Program-made: the position numbers and the translations under genes
In this document: piece by piece, positions 49,801 through 57,536 of the stretch
Layout of the letters: each line of letters starts with the position of its first letter
How positions within the stretch are numbered: the stretch's first letter is position 1
The notes under the pieces: model-generated
What the model was told of the DNA's origin: nothing
Databases searched by the model: none
Seen by the model: the letters and a program-made list of their open reading frames with translations, nothing else
Source of the DNA: an uncultured Phascolarctobacterium sp.
GTDB lineage: Bacteria; Bacillota; Negativicutes; Acidaminococcales; Acidaminococcaceae
NCBI RefSeq assembly: GCF_900753045.1
Contig: NZ_CAADXO010000062.1
Location: forward strand, 1 to 60,527
Direction of reading: 5' to 3'
Length of the DNA stretch: 60,527 nt

Positions 49801-51459
49801 ATGCGCAATTCAAGCAAAAAAATCTTCATAATTTGCTCCATAATGCTGATATCAGGCATCTGCTTACGCCTTGCACTGCCTTCAAGCACTCCACTCAGAC
49901 TGATGCAGCAGCCGCCAACGCAAAGCATTTTGCTGCTGCCGCTGGACAGCCGCCCCGTCTGCAGCACCATGGTGCAAAAGCTGGGCGCACTTGCAGGCCT
50001 AAATGTAATTTTACCGCCAAAAGCCTATCTTGACAACTACCGGACGCCGTCTGACAGACAAAAACTTTTACAATGGCTGCAGATAAACCAGCCCAAATAC
50101 GATTACAGCATCATTTCTGCCGATAATCTGCTGCACGGCGGCCTGCTGGCCGCCCGCATGAACACCGCCACCCCGGCAGAAGAGGATGCGCTGCTAAAGC
50201 AGCTGCAGCAGCTTGCGCCTACAAAGCAGCAGGCAATCTTCTCCGTCATTCCGCGTCTGCTCGTCAGCGACCAGCTTTTACCGGACCGTTGGTATCAATA
50301 TCAGCTGATGCGCTATTCTCGGCTTGCCGACATGGTGCGTATCACCAGCAGCTTCGCCCTCACACAGGAGCTGCGCCGCACAGAAGCTAAACTTCCCGCC
50401 AAAGTTTTGGACAAATACCGCAGCCGTTATCAGCAGAGCAACCGCTTCAACCTGGGCCTGCTTAAGCTTGCCAAGAACGATAGGCAAATAACCTTCGGTC
50501 AGGACGATGCTTCGCCCATCGGACTGCCGCATGCCAGTGCCGTAAGGCTGCAAAGCAGCATTGCCGCTCAACAGCTGCAGCAGCAGGCACAGCTCACCTA
50601 CGGTGCTGATGAAATTGCCTCCCTGCTGCTCACGCGCTACTATCTGCAGCAAAGCGGCTGGCAGCCCAAGGTTTACCTGTACTACGCTTCTCCGCAAGCA
50701 GAAGGTACAGATATGCCCTACATGGCCGTCTGCGTCGGTGCAGCGCTGCGCAACCAGCTGAAGCTCATCGGAGCGTCAGAAGTAAGCACGCCGGATAGTG
50801 CGGACCTCATCTGCTATATCAACTGCGGCAACGATGATTTCCGTCCTTCTGCCAAGCAGGCACAAGAACTGCAGCAAATGCTGAACCAGGGCTATAAGGT
50901 CGCACTCATCGACAGCAGCGCCAACTTTGAAGCCGAGGAACTGCTGCTGCCGCAGCTTTTGGCACACAACGTACAAATCAATAAGCTCGCCGCCTACGCC
51001 GCCTGGAACACCTTCAGCAATTCGTCAGGCACTGCCCTGGCACAGGGACTGCTATTCTGTAGCCGTCTGCGTCAGCTGCAGGCAGCAGGTGCAGACGACG
51101 AGCGGCTGGCAGCACTCTACGCTGCCAACCTGAACTTCACGGCAGAGCGCATCCTCGAGGATTATTATTACCAAAAGCTGGTGCATCCGAAACTGCGACA
51201 AACTCTTGAAGCCTTTGGTACTGACCCGGTAGAACTGGATAGCGAAGATAAAACGGCAACAGAGCAACATATTCAGGGAAAACTCAGCCTGCAGGCATAT
51301 AAGCTGCTGCACGATAATCTGGGACGCACGCCCTTCTACCGGCAAAACAGCCGCAGCTATTATCTGCGTGATCTCAGTGTTGGCACCAAGCTCCCTTGGT
51401 CGAGAATTTTCGAGGTAGAGCTGCAGGTATGGACGCATACAGGCGTCAAAACCGAATAA
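49801..51459 (+). CDS. DUF4127 family protein, copy 1
   Basis: 552 residues. One N-terminal membrane segment (about residues 8-24) after a basic start suggests export or anchoring. The DUF4127 opening ILLLPLDSRPVCSTMVQ, the SADNLLHGGLLAAR block, LTRYYLQQSGWQP and the AAYAAWNTFSNSSGTALAQ region match the second copy at 53964. The family has no characterised function; its conserved Asp/Arg/Ser/Asn residues and hydrophilic fold suggest an enzyme acting at the surface. AAAGGA lies before the ATG. The gene is divergent from rsmD. Confidence 0.88.
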   Translation: MRNSSKKIFIICSIMLISGICLRLALPSSTPLRLMQQPPTQSILLLPLDSRPVCSTMVQKLGALAGLNVILPPKAYLDNYRTPSDRQKLLQWLQINQPKYDYSIISADNLLHGGLLAARMNTATPAEEDALLKQLQQLAPTKQQAIFSVIPRLLVSDQLLPDRWYQYQLMRYSRLADMVRITSSFALTQELRRTEAKLPAKVLDKYRSRYQQSNRFNLGLLKLAKNDRQITFGQDDASPIGLPHASAVRLQSSIAAQQLQQQAQLTYGADEIASLLLTRYYLQQSGWQPKVYLYYASPQAEGTDMPYMAVCVGAALRNQLKLIGASEVSTPDSADLICYINCGNDDFRPSAKQAQELQQMLNQGYKVALIDSSANFEAEELLLPQLLAHNVQINKLAAYAAWNTFSNSSGTALAQGLLFCSRLRQLQAAGADDERLAALYAANLNFTAERILEDYYYQKLVHPKLRQTLEAFGTDPVELDSEDKTATEQHIQGKLSLQAYKLLHDNLGRTPFYRQNSRSYYLRDLSVGTKLPWSRIFEVELQVWTHTGVKTE

Positions 51460-51497
51460 AATACATTACAAGCGCATTTTCTCAATACGCTTAAATC

Positions 51498-51547
51498 AAA
51501 TAAGCCTCTAATATAACTTTGTTTGGAAGTATATCGGAGGCTTATTT
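51498..51547 (+). terminator. Terminator of the first DUF4127 gene
   Basis: AAATAAGCCTC against GAGGCTTATTT, an 11-bp stem with a large, partly paired loop, on the plus strand. The T-tract is short, so strength is uncertain. Confidence 0.65.
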
Positions 51548-51608
51548 AAATTTATAAGACCAATCCCACAAGGTCTATAATGCTAAATTCTTAAATACCT
51601 TGAGAATC

Positions 51609-51645
51609 AAAAACGAAGGCTGCACTTTTAACAGCACAGCCTTCG
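51609..51645 (-). terminator. Intrinsic terminator of thrS
   Basis: CGAAGGCTG against CAGCCTTCG; the minus strand goes on with TTTTT. 30 nt past the thrS stop codon. Confidence 0.9.
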
Positions 51646-51674
51646 CTCTTTTATCGCAGCAGAAGCCGAAAATA

Positions 51675-53468
51675 TTATTTTTTAGCTTTAGAATCAACTA
51701 CGTCTTTCAGGATTGCTTCAAATGCTTCGAAGCTCATAGCGCCCATATCGCCTTCGGTGCGGTTACGCGGAGAAACGGTATTGTTTTCCATATCACGGTC
51801 GCCGACAACCAGCATGTACGGAACTTTTTCCAGCTGACCTTCGCGAATCTTCTTACCGATTTTTTCGTTGCGTGCATCAACAGTTACACGATAGCCGTTA
51901 GCCTCCAGCTTATGAGCCAACTCATAGCAGTAGTCAACAGCACGGTCGGTTACCGGCAGGAAGCGAACCTGCTCCGGAGCCATCCAGGTCGGCAGTGCGC
52001 CTGCATAGGTTTCAATGAGGTATGCCAAAGTACGCTCGTAGCAGCCCAAGGAAGTACGGTGAATGATGTACGGCAGTTTCTTCTCGCCGTTCTCATCAAC
52101 ATAGTACATACCGAATTTCTCTGCCAACAGCATATCAATCTGAATAGTAACGATGGTATCTTCTTTGCCGAATACGTTGTGGAACTGAATATCCAGCTTC
52201 GGACCGTAGAAAGCAGCCTCGTCAAAGCCAACTTCATATTTAACACCGAGGTCATCAAGGATTTTTTTCATAGCAGCCTGTGCATGATCCCATTGCTCAG
52301 CGGTGCCTTCATATTTGTTGTTCGGGTTTGCAGGATTCCATTGGCTGAAGCGGAAGGTGCATTTATCCAGCATGCCGACAGTTTCCAAGCAGTATTTAGC
52401 CAGATCCAGGCAGCCCTTAAATTCTTCTTCCAATTGGTCAGGACGAAGAATCAGATGGCCTTCGGAAATAGTGAACTGACGCACACGAATCAGGCCGTGC
52501 ATTTCGCCGCTGTCCTCGTTACGGAACAGAGTGGAGGTTTCGCCCAAGCGCATCGGCAGCTCACGATAGGAACGCTGACGGTTCAGGAAAACCTGATATT
52601 GGAACGGGCAGGTCATAGGACGCAGAGCGAAGCATTCTTTAGTTTCGTCATGCGGGTCGCCCAAGATGAACATGCCGTCAAGATAATGATCCCAGTGACC
52701 GGAAATGCGGTACAGATCGCGTTTTGCCATCAGCGGAGTCTTGGTCAGCAGATAGCCGCGTTTTTGTTCCACATCCTCAACCCAACGTTGCAGCAGTTGG
52801 ATTACACGTGCGCCTTTCGGCAGCAGGATAGGCAGACCTTGGCCGATATAATCAACAGTGGTGAAATATTCCAGGTCGCGGCCCAGTTTGTTATGGTCAC
52901 GCTTCAAAGCCTCTGCCTGCTGTTCCAGATATGCGTCCAGCTCTTCCTTCTTCGGGAAAGCAATACCATAGATACGTTGCAGCATCTTGCGGTTGGAATC
53001 GCCACGCCAGTAAGCGCCGGTAGCGGAGGTCAGTTTAATAGCGTTGCCTTTAATACGGCCGGTAGAATCAAGATGCGGGCCTGCACACAGATCAGTGAAG
53101 TCGCCTTGTTTGTAGAAGCTGATAACCGCATCTTCAGGCAGGTCGTTAATCAGTTCAACTTTGTACGGTTCTTCTTTTTCTTCCATGAATTTTACAGCCT
53201 CTGCGCGCGGCAGCTCAAAACGCTCTAATTTCAGCTTTTCTTTGCAGATTTTACGCATTTCGCCTTCCAGAGCAGCGAGGTCCTCCGGAGTGAACGGAGC
53301 CGGAGTATCGAAATCATAATAGAAGCCGTTGTCAATGCTCGGGCCGATGGCCAGCTTAACATCCGGATGAAGTCTCTTCATAGCCTGCGCCAGCACATGG
53401 GAGCAGGTATGCCAATAGGTTTGGCGGTATTCCTTGTTTTCAAAGCTAAATTTGTTTTCCTCAGACAT
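51675..53468 (-). CDS. thrS: Threonyl-tRNA synthetase lacking the TGS domain
   Basis: 597-residue class II synthetase. The editing domain starts almost at once: its HXXXH zinc/hydrolysis motif HTCSH is at residue 20, against about residue 73 in the 642-residue E. coli enzyme, so the N-terminal TGS domain is absent. The second editing motif is CAGPH. Class II motif 2 (RNEDSGEMHG), motif 3 (GCYERTLAYLIE) and the zinc-site Cys (ALRPMTCPF) are intact, as is the anticodon-binding domain at the end. A TTAGGAGG ribosome site fits the ATG at 53468 and no in-frame upstream extension exists. A T-box leader precedes it. Confidence 0.95.
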   Translation of the reverse strand: MSEENKFSFENKEYRQTYWHTCSHVLAQAMKRLHPDVKLAIGPSIDNGFYYDFDTPAPFTPEDLAALEGEMRKICKEKLKLERFELPRAEAVKFMEEKEEPYKVELINDLPEDAVISFYKQGDFTDLCAGPHLDSTGRIKGNAIKLTSATGAYWRGDSNRKMLQRIYGIAFPKKEELDAYLEQQAEALKRDHNKLGRDLEYFTTVDYIGQGLPILLPKGARVIQLLQRWVEDVEQKRGYLLTKTPLMAKRDLYRISGHWDHYLDGMFILGDPHDETKECFALRPMTCPFQYQVFLNRQRSYRELPMRLGETSTLFRNEDSGEMHGLIRVRQFTISEGHLILRPDQLEEEFKGCLDLAKYCLETVGMLDKCTFRFSQWNPANPNNKYEGTAEQWDHAQAAMKKILDDLGVKYEVGFDEAAFYGPKLDIQFHNVFGKEDTIVTIQIDMLLAEKFGMYYVDENGEKKLPYIIHRTSLGCYERTLAYLIETYAGALPTWMAPEQVRFLPVTDRAVDYCYELAHKLEANGYRVTVDARNEKIGKKIREGQLEKVPYMLVVGDRDMENNTVSPRNRTEGDMGAMSFEAFEAILKDVVDSKAKK

Positions 53469-53513
53469 TTTTGTTTCCTCCTAACATGATGTATCGTAAA
53501 CAGTGCAGTCCGG

Positions 53514-53775
53514 GCAAAAAAATAAACCCCGGTCCCACACCAAAGGGACGGAGTTATCCGCGGTTCCACCCTCATTGACATATGTAGTGACATATGCCCA
53601 CTCGGTACCGTTAACGCCGGTAATACGGACTGGCATACTTGCTTGCGCGTTCCGCAGTCAGTTTGAAGGCGGTGCGCCCTTCGTTTCCTTCCTGCTGCTC
53701 TCAGCCACGGCAGCATTTTCTGTAGAACCCTCCACGACGGCAATTCCTTCGCATTACTGTTACTATTTTCATTTA
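53514..53775 (-). ncRNA. T-box riboswitch of thrS
   Basis: On the minus strand the leader carries the T-box sequence AGGGTGGAACCGCGG (53558-53573), which pairs with the acceptor end of uncharged tRNA. It is followed by the terminator CCGTCCC...GGGACCGGGGTTT and a T-tract (53514-53554), about 50 nt before thrS. Stem I occupies the first 150 nt. I cannot place the specifier codon with certainty; a candidate ACC lies in GGGCGCACCGCC. Uncharged tRNA-Thr should favour read-through. Confidence 0.93.
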
Positions 53776-53963
53776 CCAGTTTATTATAGCACACCGGCAA
53801 TGCTTGTCAAGCTTCCACTGGAAAAAACTTTTATTTCATAGTATAATAAGAAAATAAATTCTTTTGCTTGTAAACATGCCAAACAACGAGTCCTTTGTGC
53901 ATGTATATTAACCTTTATAAAACGTATATATTCAGGACTCTCAATAATCAAGGAGGCGTACGC

Positions 53964-55538
53964 ATGGCAAAATTCACATTCCGGCACCATAAGCTGGCAG
54001 CAGCCATCTGCACAGCTGCTTTACTTATGCCGGTTTCCGTCCAGGCCAAACGCCTGACTATTCTTTATGTACCCTTAGACAACAGACCTGTCTGCTCCGC
54101 CTATGTACAGCAGACAATGGAGGCAGCAAACTGTAAAATTATTCTGCCGCCCGAAAAATATATTGCCACTAACGAAAAAAACGGTAATCCCGACGGCATT
54201 TGGGACTGGCTGGAACACAAGGCTCCCAAGGCCGACGCCGCAGTTATCAGCACAGATAGCCTGGTTTACGGAGGCCTTGTCGGCTCGCGCACACATAACG
54301 TAAGCCAGGAGGAGCTGCAAAAGCGCGTTAATCACCTCTACAAGCTGAAAACAACCCTGCCGATAAAGCTTTATGCTTTTTCGACGATTATGCGTACCCC
54401 ACGCGCCAGCAAAGGGCGTGTAGAGCCACCCTACTACAGCAGTATCGGCCCCAGCATCTTTGCCTACAGCCAGCTGCTTGACAAACAGGACCAGGGTAAG
54501 CTGTCGCCCGCGGAAAAGCTGACGATGCAGGCACTGGAGCGCAACATGAAAAAAGCTGAACTGGGCGACTGGCTGGAGCGCCGTGAAAAGAATCTGCTTA
54601 TCAATCAGGAGCTTACACGCATGGCCCGCAACGGCAAATTTCATTATTTAGCCATCGGCAAGGATGATAACGCCACCCTTTCCGCTACGCACATGGAAGG
54701 ACGCAAAATCAGCCTCAGCACCTTTGATATGAGCAGGGACTGCTTCCAGATTTTGGACGGTGTAGATCAGCTCGGCCTGCTTTTAATCGCCCGTGCCTAC
54801 AACGAGGCCAACGGCACCAAGCCTTCCGTCTATCCCCTGTACAGCGTAGGTGCCGGTGCCTCCACCCTGCCCCAGTACAGCGACGCACGCCTGCAGGACA
54901 GCGTACCGCAGCAGATTATCGCTGCCGGTGCAGTACAGGCACAATCCGCTGACAACGCCGACCTTATTTTGGCACTCAATACGCCGCAGGACGGTATCGT
55001 CAAGGATTCCACCGCAGACGACAATCAGCCCTTCGCATCTGCCGGCAACAAAAATTTTGTCGGAATCCTGGGACAGCTGCTCCGTTCCGGACGCAGCGTT
55101 TCCCTGGCTGACATCAGCTATTCCAACGGTGCTGACAACGGCTTTATGAGCCTGTTGGCCAACAGCATCAACCTGCAGCCGTTAGCAGCCTACAACGGCT
55201 GGAATACCGCTGACAATGCCGTAGGCTATGCCATCGCCCAAGGACTTATCGCCCGCGATATGAGCAGTGAAGCACGCAGCAGGCTGCTGCGCCAACGCCT
55301 TATCGACGATTGGTTTTACCAGAGCAATGCCCGCCGCAGCATTTCCAACGAGCTGGAAAAGCATAACCGTGAGGATTTGAAATATGATCTTGCTACAGAA
55401 GAAAAAAACATCCTGCAGCAGATTACCGCCGACTGCCAGAGCATGGCCAACAGCTATTCTATAACAAGAGGCACTAAATTCACCCTCTCCTTCCCCTGGA
55501 AGCGTTTATTCGAGGTAGACGTAGAAATTAAGAAATAA
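53964..55538 (+). CDS. DUF4127 family protein, copy 2
   Basis: 524 residues with a signal peptide: MAKFTFRHHK, then a hydrophobic stretch, cut near VQA. The mature protein begins with LTILYVPLDNRPVCSAYVQ, as in copy 1, and keeps the STDSLVYGGLVGSR block and AAYNGWNTADNAVGYAIAQ. The copies are clear paralogues but diverged, which points to different substrates or partners. ATG 53964 lies behind AAGGAGG; the longer frame to 53895 has no ribosome site. Function is unknown. Confidence 0.88.
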   Translation: MAKFTFRHHKLAAAICTAALLMPVSVQAKRLTILYVPLDNRPVCSAYVQQTMEAANCKIILPPEKYIATNEKNGNPDGIWDWLEHKAPKADAAVISTDSLVYGGLVGSRTHNVSQEELQKRVNHLYKLKTTLPIKLYAFSTIMRTPRASKGRVEPPYYSSIGPSIFAYSQLLDKQDQGKLSPAEKLTMQALERNMKKAELGDWLERREKNLLINQELTRMARNGKFHYLAIGKDDNATLSATHMEGRKISLSTFDMSRDCFQILDGVDQLGLLLIARAYNEANGTKPSVYPLYSVGAGASTLPQYSDARLQDSVPQQIIAAGAVQAQSADNADLILALNTPQDGIVKDSTADDNQPFASAGNKNFVGILGQLLRSGRSVSLADISYSNGADNGFMSLLANSINLQPLAAYNGWNTADNAVGYAIAQGLIARDMSSEARSRLLRQRLIDDWFYQSNARRSISNELEKHNREDLKYDLATEEKNILQQITADCQSMANSYSITRGTKFTLSFPWKRLFEVDVEIKK

Positions 55539-55543
55539 AAAAC

Positions 55544-55590
55544 AAAGCGCAGAGAAGCTCAGTCAAATACTGAAAGCTCTGCGCTTTTTT
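55544..55590 (+). terminator. Intrinsic terminator of the second DUF4127 gene
   Basis: AAAGCGCAGAG against CTCTGCGCTTT, extended by CTCAG/CTGA, then TTTT. Confidence 0.92.
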
Positions 55591-55635
55591 ATGTGCATCA
55601 GCCCCATATGTCGAAACTTAAATTTTTTAGGCAAC

Positions 55636-55671
55636 AAAAAATCTCCCGCCACTTACGTGACAGGAGATTTT
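55636..55671 (-). terminator. Intrinsic terminator of the first SLC13 gene
   Basis: AAAATCTCC against GGAGATTTT around an ACGT-centred loop; on the minus strand TTTTTTG follows. It lies about 160 nt past the transporter stop, beyond the repeat element, so the repeat is part of the transcript. Confidence 0.87.
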
Positions 55672-55686
55672 GTTTTTGGATTTATA

Positions 55687-55824
55687 AAGCATATGGTGCT
55701 TTATTCGTCTTCAGTTCCAATCGCCAGGCTGACGAGAAAGTGCCAGAGGCGAGGAACGGATGCCGCCGGCGTACTTCCAGTACGTCAAGGCATTTGTGAC
55801 GAAGCATATGGTGCTTTATTCGTC
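55687..55824. repeat. Two-stem hairpin repeat, copy D, with flanking direct repeat
   Basis: Core 55731-55824: outer stem GACGA (55731) with AAAG against CTTT and TCGTC (55820), inner stem GGATGCC (55758) against GGCATTT (55789, with G-U pairs). The loop keeps GCCGGCGTAC. A 23-base sequence at 55687-55709 is repeated exactly at 55802-55824. It starts 9 nt after the stop codon of the SLC13 transporter. Confidence 0.72.
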
Positions 55825-55833
55825 AGACTGAAA

Positions 55834-57108
55834 TTATTTGCCGGGGAAGAACGGCCATACCATCGGAATAACAACCAGGGATACTACGAAAGCTACCAAA
55901 ACCAGACCGGTACCAGCTTTTACATAATCCATGAATTTGTATCCGCCAGGGCCAAGTACCAGGGTGTTCGGAGGAGTACCTACCGGAGTTGCGAATGCGC
56001 AGGATGCTGCAACAGCGATAGCCATCAGTACTGCCTTCGGGTCAGCGCCTAATTGTTTGGAGATTGCAATACCGATTGGGCACAGCAGAGCTGCGGATGC
56101 GGTGTTGGACATGAACTGAGTCAGGCCGCAGGACAGGATGAACAGAACTGCGGTTACAACCAACGGAGAAGGAGAGCCGCCCATCAGGCTAACGGTCCAT
56201 TCAGCGATGAGTTTGCCAGCGCCGGTTACATCCATTGCTTTAGATACAGGCATCATGCCAGCGAACAGGAAGATGGTTACCCAGTCGATGGAAGCATAAG
56301 CTTGTTTTTCAGTTAAGCAACCGGTCAGTACGCAAACCAGAGCACCGATGATAGCAGCCATCTCAAGGGTTACGCCTTTGATACCCAGTGCCATTACGAT
56401 AACAACTGCCAGCAGGATAACGCCGGAGATGATCATTTTCTTGGAATCGGTGCTGTTAGCTTCGATTTCCTGTTCGATTTCCTGATCAGCATCAAGCTCA
56501 ACCTTCGGGAGCAGATGTTTACCGATGAACATCATGTACAGCATACCAGCAACAGATACCGGAATACCGATCCATGCGAATTCGAAGAAGCCGAATGCAG
56601 GAAGACCGGCAGCGGTCATTGCACCAGTAGCAATGATGTTAGGAGGTGTACCAACCATGGTGATGATACCGCCCCAACCGCAGGCAAATGCCAAAGGCAT
56701 TAACTGACGGGAAGCAGGAATCTTAGCTGCAGAGCAGATACCTAATGCTACAGGCAACAGGCAAGCTGCAGTACCGGTGTTGGAAAGCACGGAAGAAAGT
56801 ACGGTGCCAACAACCATCAGGCCAAACATCAGGCTGTTTTCACCGGTGCCGCACAGATGGACTACTTTGTTACCGATAGCCTGAGCTAAACCGGTGTAGA
56901 ACATTGCTGCACCAACAACGAACATGCCGGCGAAAAGTACAACGGTGGAGTTAGACAAGCCGCTAAATACTTGTTTAGCAGGAATCAGGCCTAACAGGCC
57001 GCACGCAATAGCGCCAGCGGTTGCAGTAACTGCCAAAGGAATGAGTTCGGTTACGAAGAATAACGCAACTACTGCTAAAAGGATTAAACACTTAATTGCA
57101 GGGGACAT
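55834..57108 (-). CDS. SLC13/DASS dicarboxylate transporter, copy 1
   Basis: 424-residue sodium-coupled anion transporter with about 11-12 helices in two inverted halves. Both SNT signatures are present: SNTGTAACLLPV and MSNTASAALLCPIG, which bind sodium and the carboxylate. The N-terminal block MSPAIKCLILLAVVALFFV is shared by all three copies. Substrates in this family include succinate, malate, fumarate and sulfate; C4-dicarboxylate import is my inference. ATG 57108 follows GGAGG. A FapR-like half-site lies about 190 bp upstream. Confidence 0.92.
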   Translation of the reverse strand: MSPAIKCLILLAVVALFFVTELIPLAVTATAGAIACGLLGLIPAKQVFSGLSNSTVVLFAGMFVVGAAMFYTGLAQAIGNKVVHLCGTGENSLMFGLMVVGTVLSSVLSNTGTAACLLPVALGICSAAKIPASRQLMPLAFACGWGGIITMVGTPPNIIATGAMTAAGLPAFGFFEFAWIGIPVSVAGMLYMMFIGKHLLPKVELDADQEIEQEIEANSTDSKKMIISGVILLAVVIVMALGIKGVTLEMAAIIGALVCVLTGCLTEKQAYASIDWVTIFLFAGMMPVSKAMDVTGAGKLIAEWTVSLMGGSPSPLVVTAVLFILSCGLTQFMSNTASAALLCPIGIAISKQLGADPKAVLMAIAVAASCAFATPVGTPPNTLVLGPGGYKFMDYVKAGTGLVLVAFVVSLVVIPMVWPFFPGK

Positions 57109-57297
57109 TTTAAGTTCCTCCTTTGTAAAAAAATTTTATATACAATGTCATCTGGACATTATATAACATTAAGTATAGCTTTGTGAAAGTACATATAAAA
57201 GCAATCTTTTTTACTTTATTAAGTATTGTTATTTGCTTTGTTGAGTTTATGATAACAGCATTCTTTCTGCGCTTCTGTTGCATGAGCAACACAATTT

Positions 57298-57314
57298 TTA
57301 GTACCAGCTCTTCA
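57298..57314 (-). promoter_or_regulatory. FapR-like half-site before SLC13 copy 1
   Basis: On the minus strand it ends GAGCTGGTACTAA. The 16 bases TTTTTAGTACCAGCTC (plus strand, 57295-57310) are identical to those at the fapR operator (44029-44044). The left half of the palindrome is weak here. Next to it is the perfect palindrome TGTTGC-ATGA-GCAACA (57276-57291). The rest of this 428-bp gap has no gene; the AT-rich short frame near 57110-57340 has no ribosome site. Confidence 0.45.
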
Positions 57315-57443
57315 TATTGCATATGTGACCACGTTATCATAAATCTATTAGCATTATTTTAATCTTTATAGATTAATACTTGTTTCCTTCTTTAAATCTG
57401 TTGTTAAGCGTATTTAATTGAATATCTTTGTTTTTATTAAAGC

Positions 57444-57475
57444 AAAAACGCCATGCAAATACGCATGGCATTTTT
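57444..57475 (-). terminator. Intrinsic terminator of SLC13 copy 2
   Basis: GCCATGC-AAATAC-GCATGGC; on the minus strand GTTTTTGC follows, 60 nt past the stop. It separates copies 2 and 1 into different transcripts. Confidence 0.85.
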
Positions 57476-57536
57476 ACCACTTTCTTTAGTTTTTTAAGTA
57501 AAGTAAGTACTAATTTGTCAAAATATTACACTCAAC

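Noticed and set aside
51600..53228. 542-residue open frame on the plus strand opposite thrS
   Set aside because: It mirrors the thrS reading frame, has no ribosome site and no recognisable domain; thrS on the other strand has all catalytic motifs.
57110..57340. 76-residue frame in the leader of SLC13 copy 1
   Set aside because: AT-rich, without a ribosome site, and lying over the putative regulatory sites; its composition is unlike that of the neighbours.
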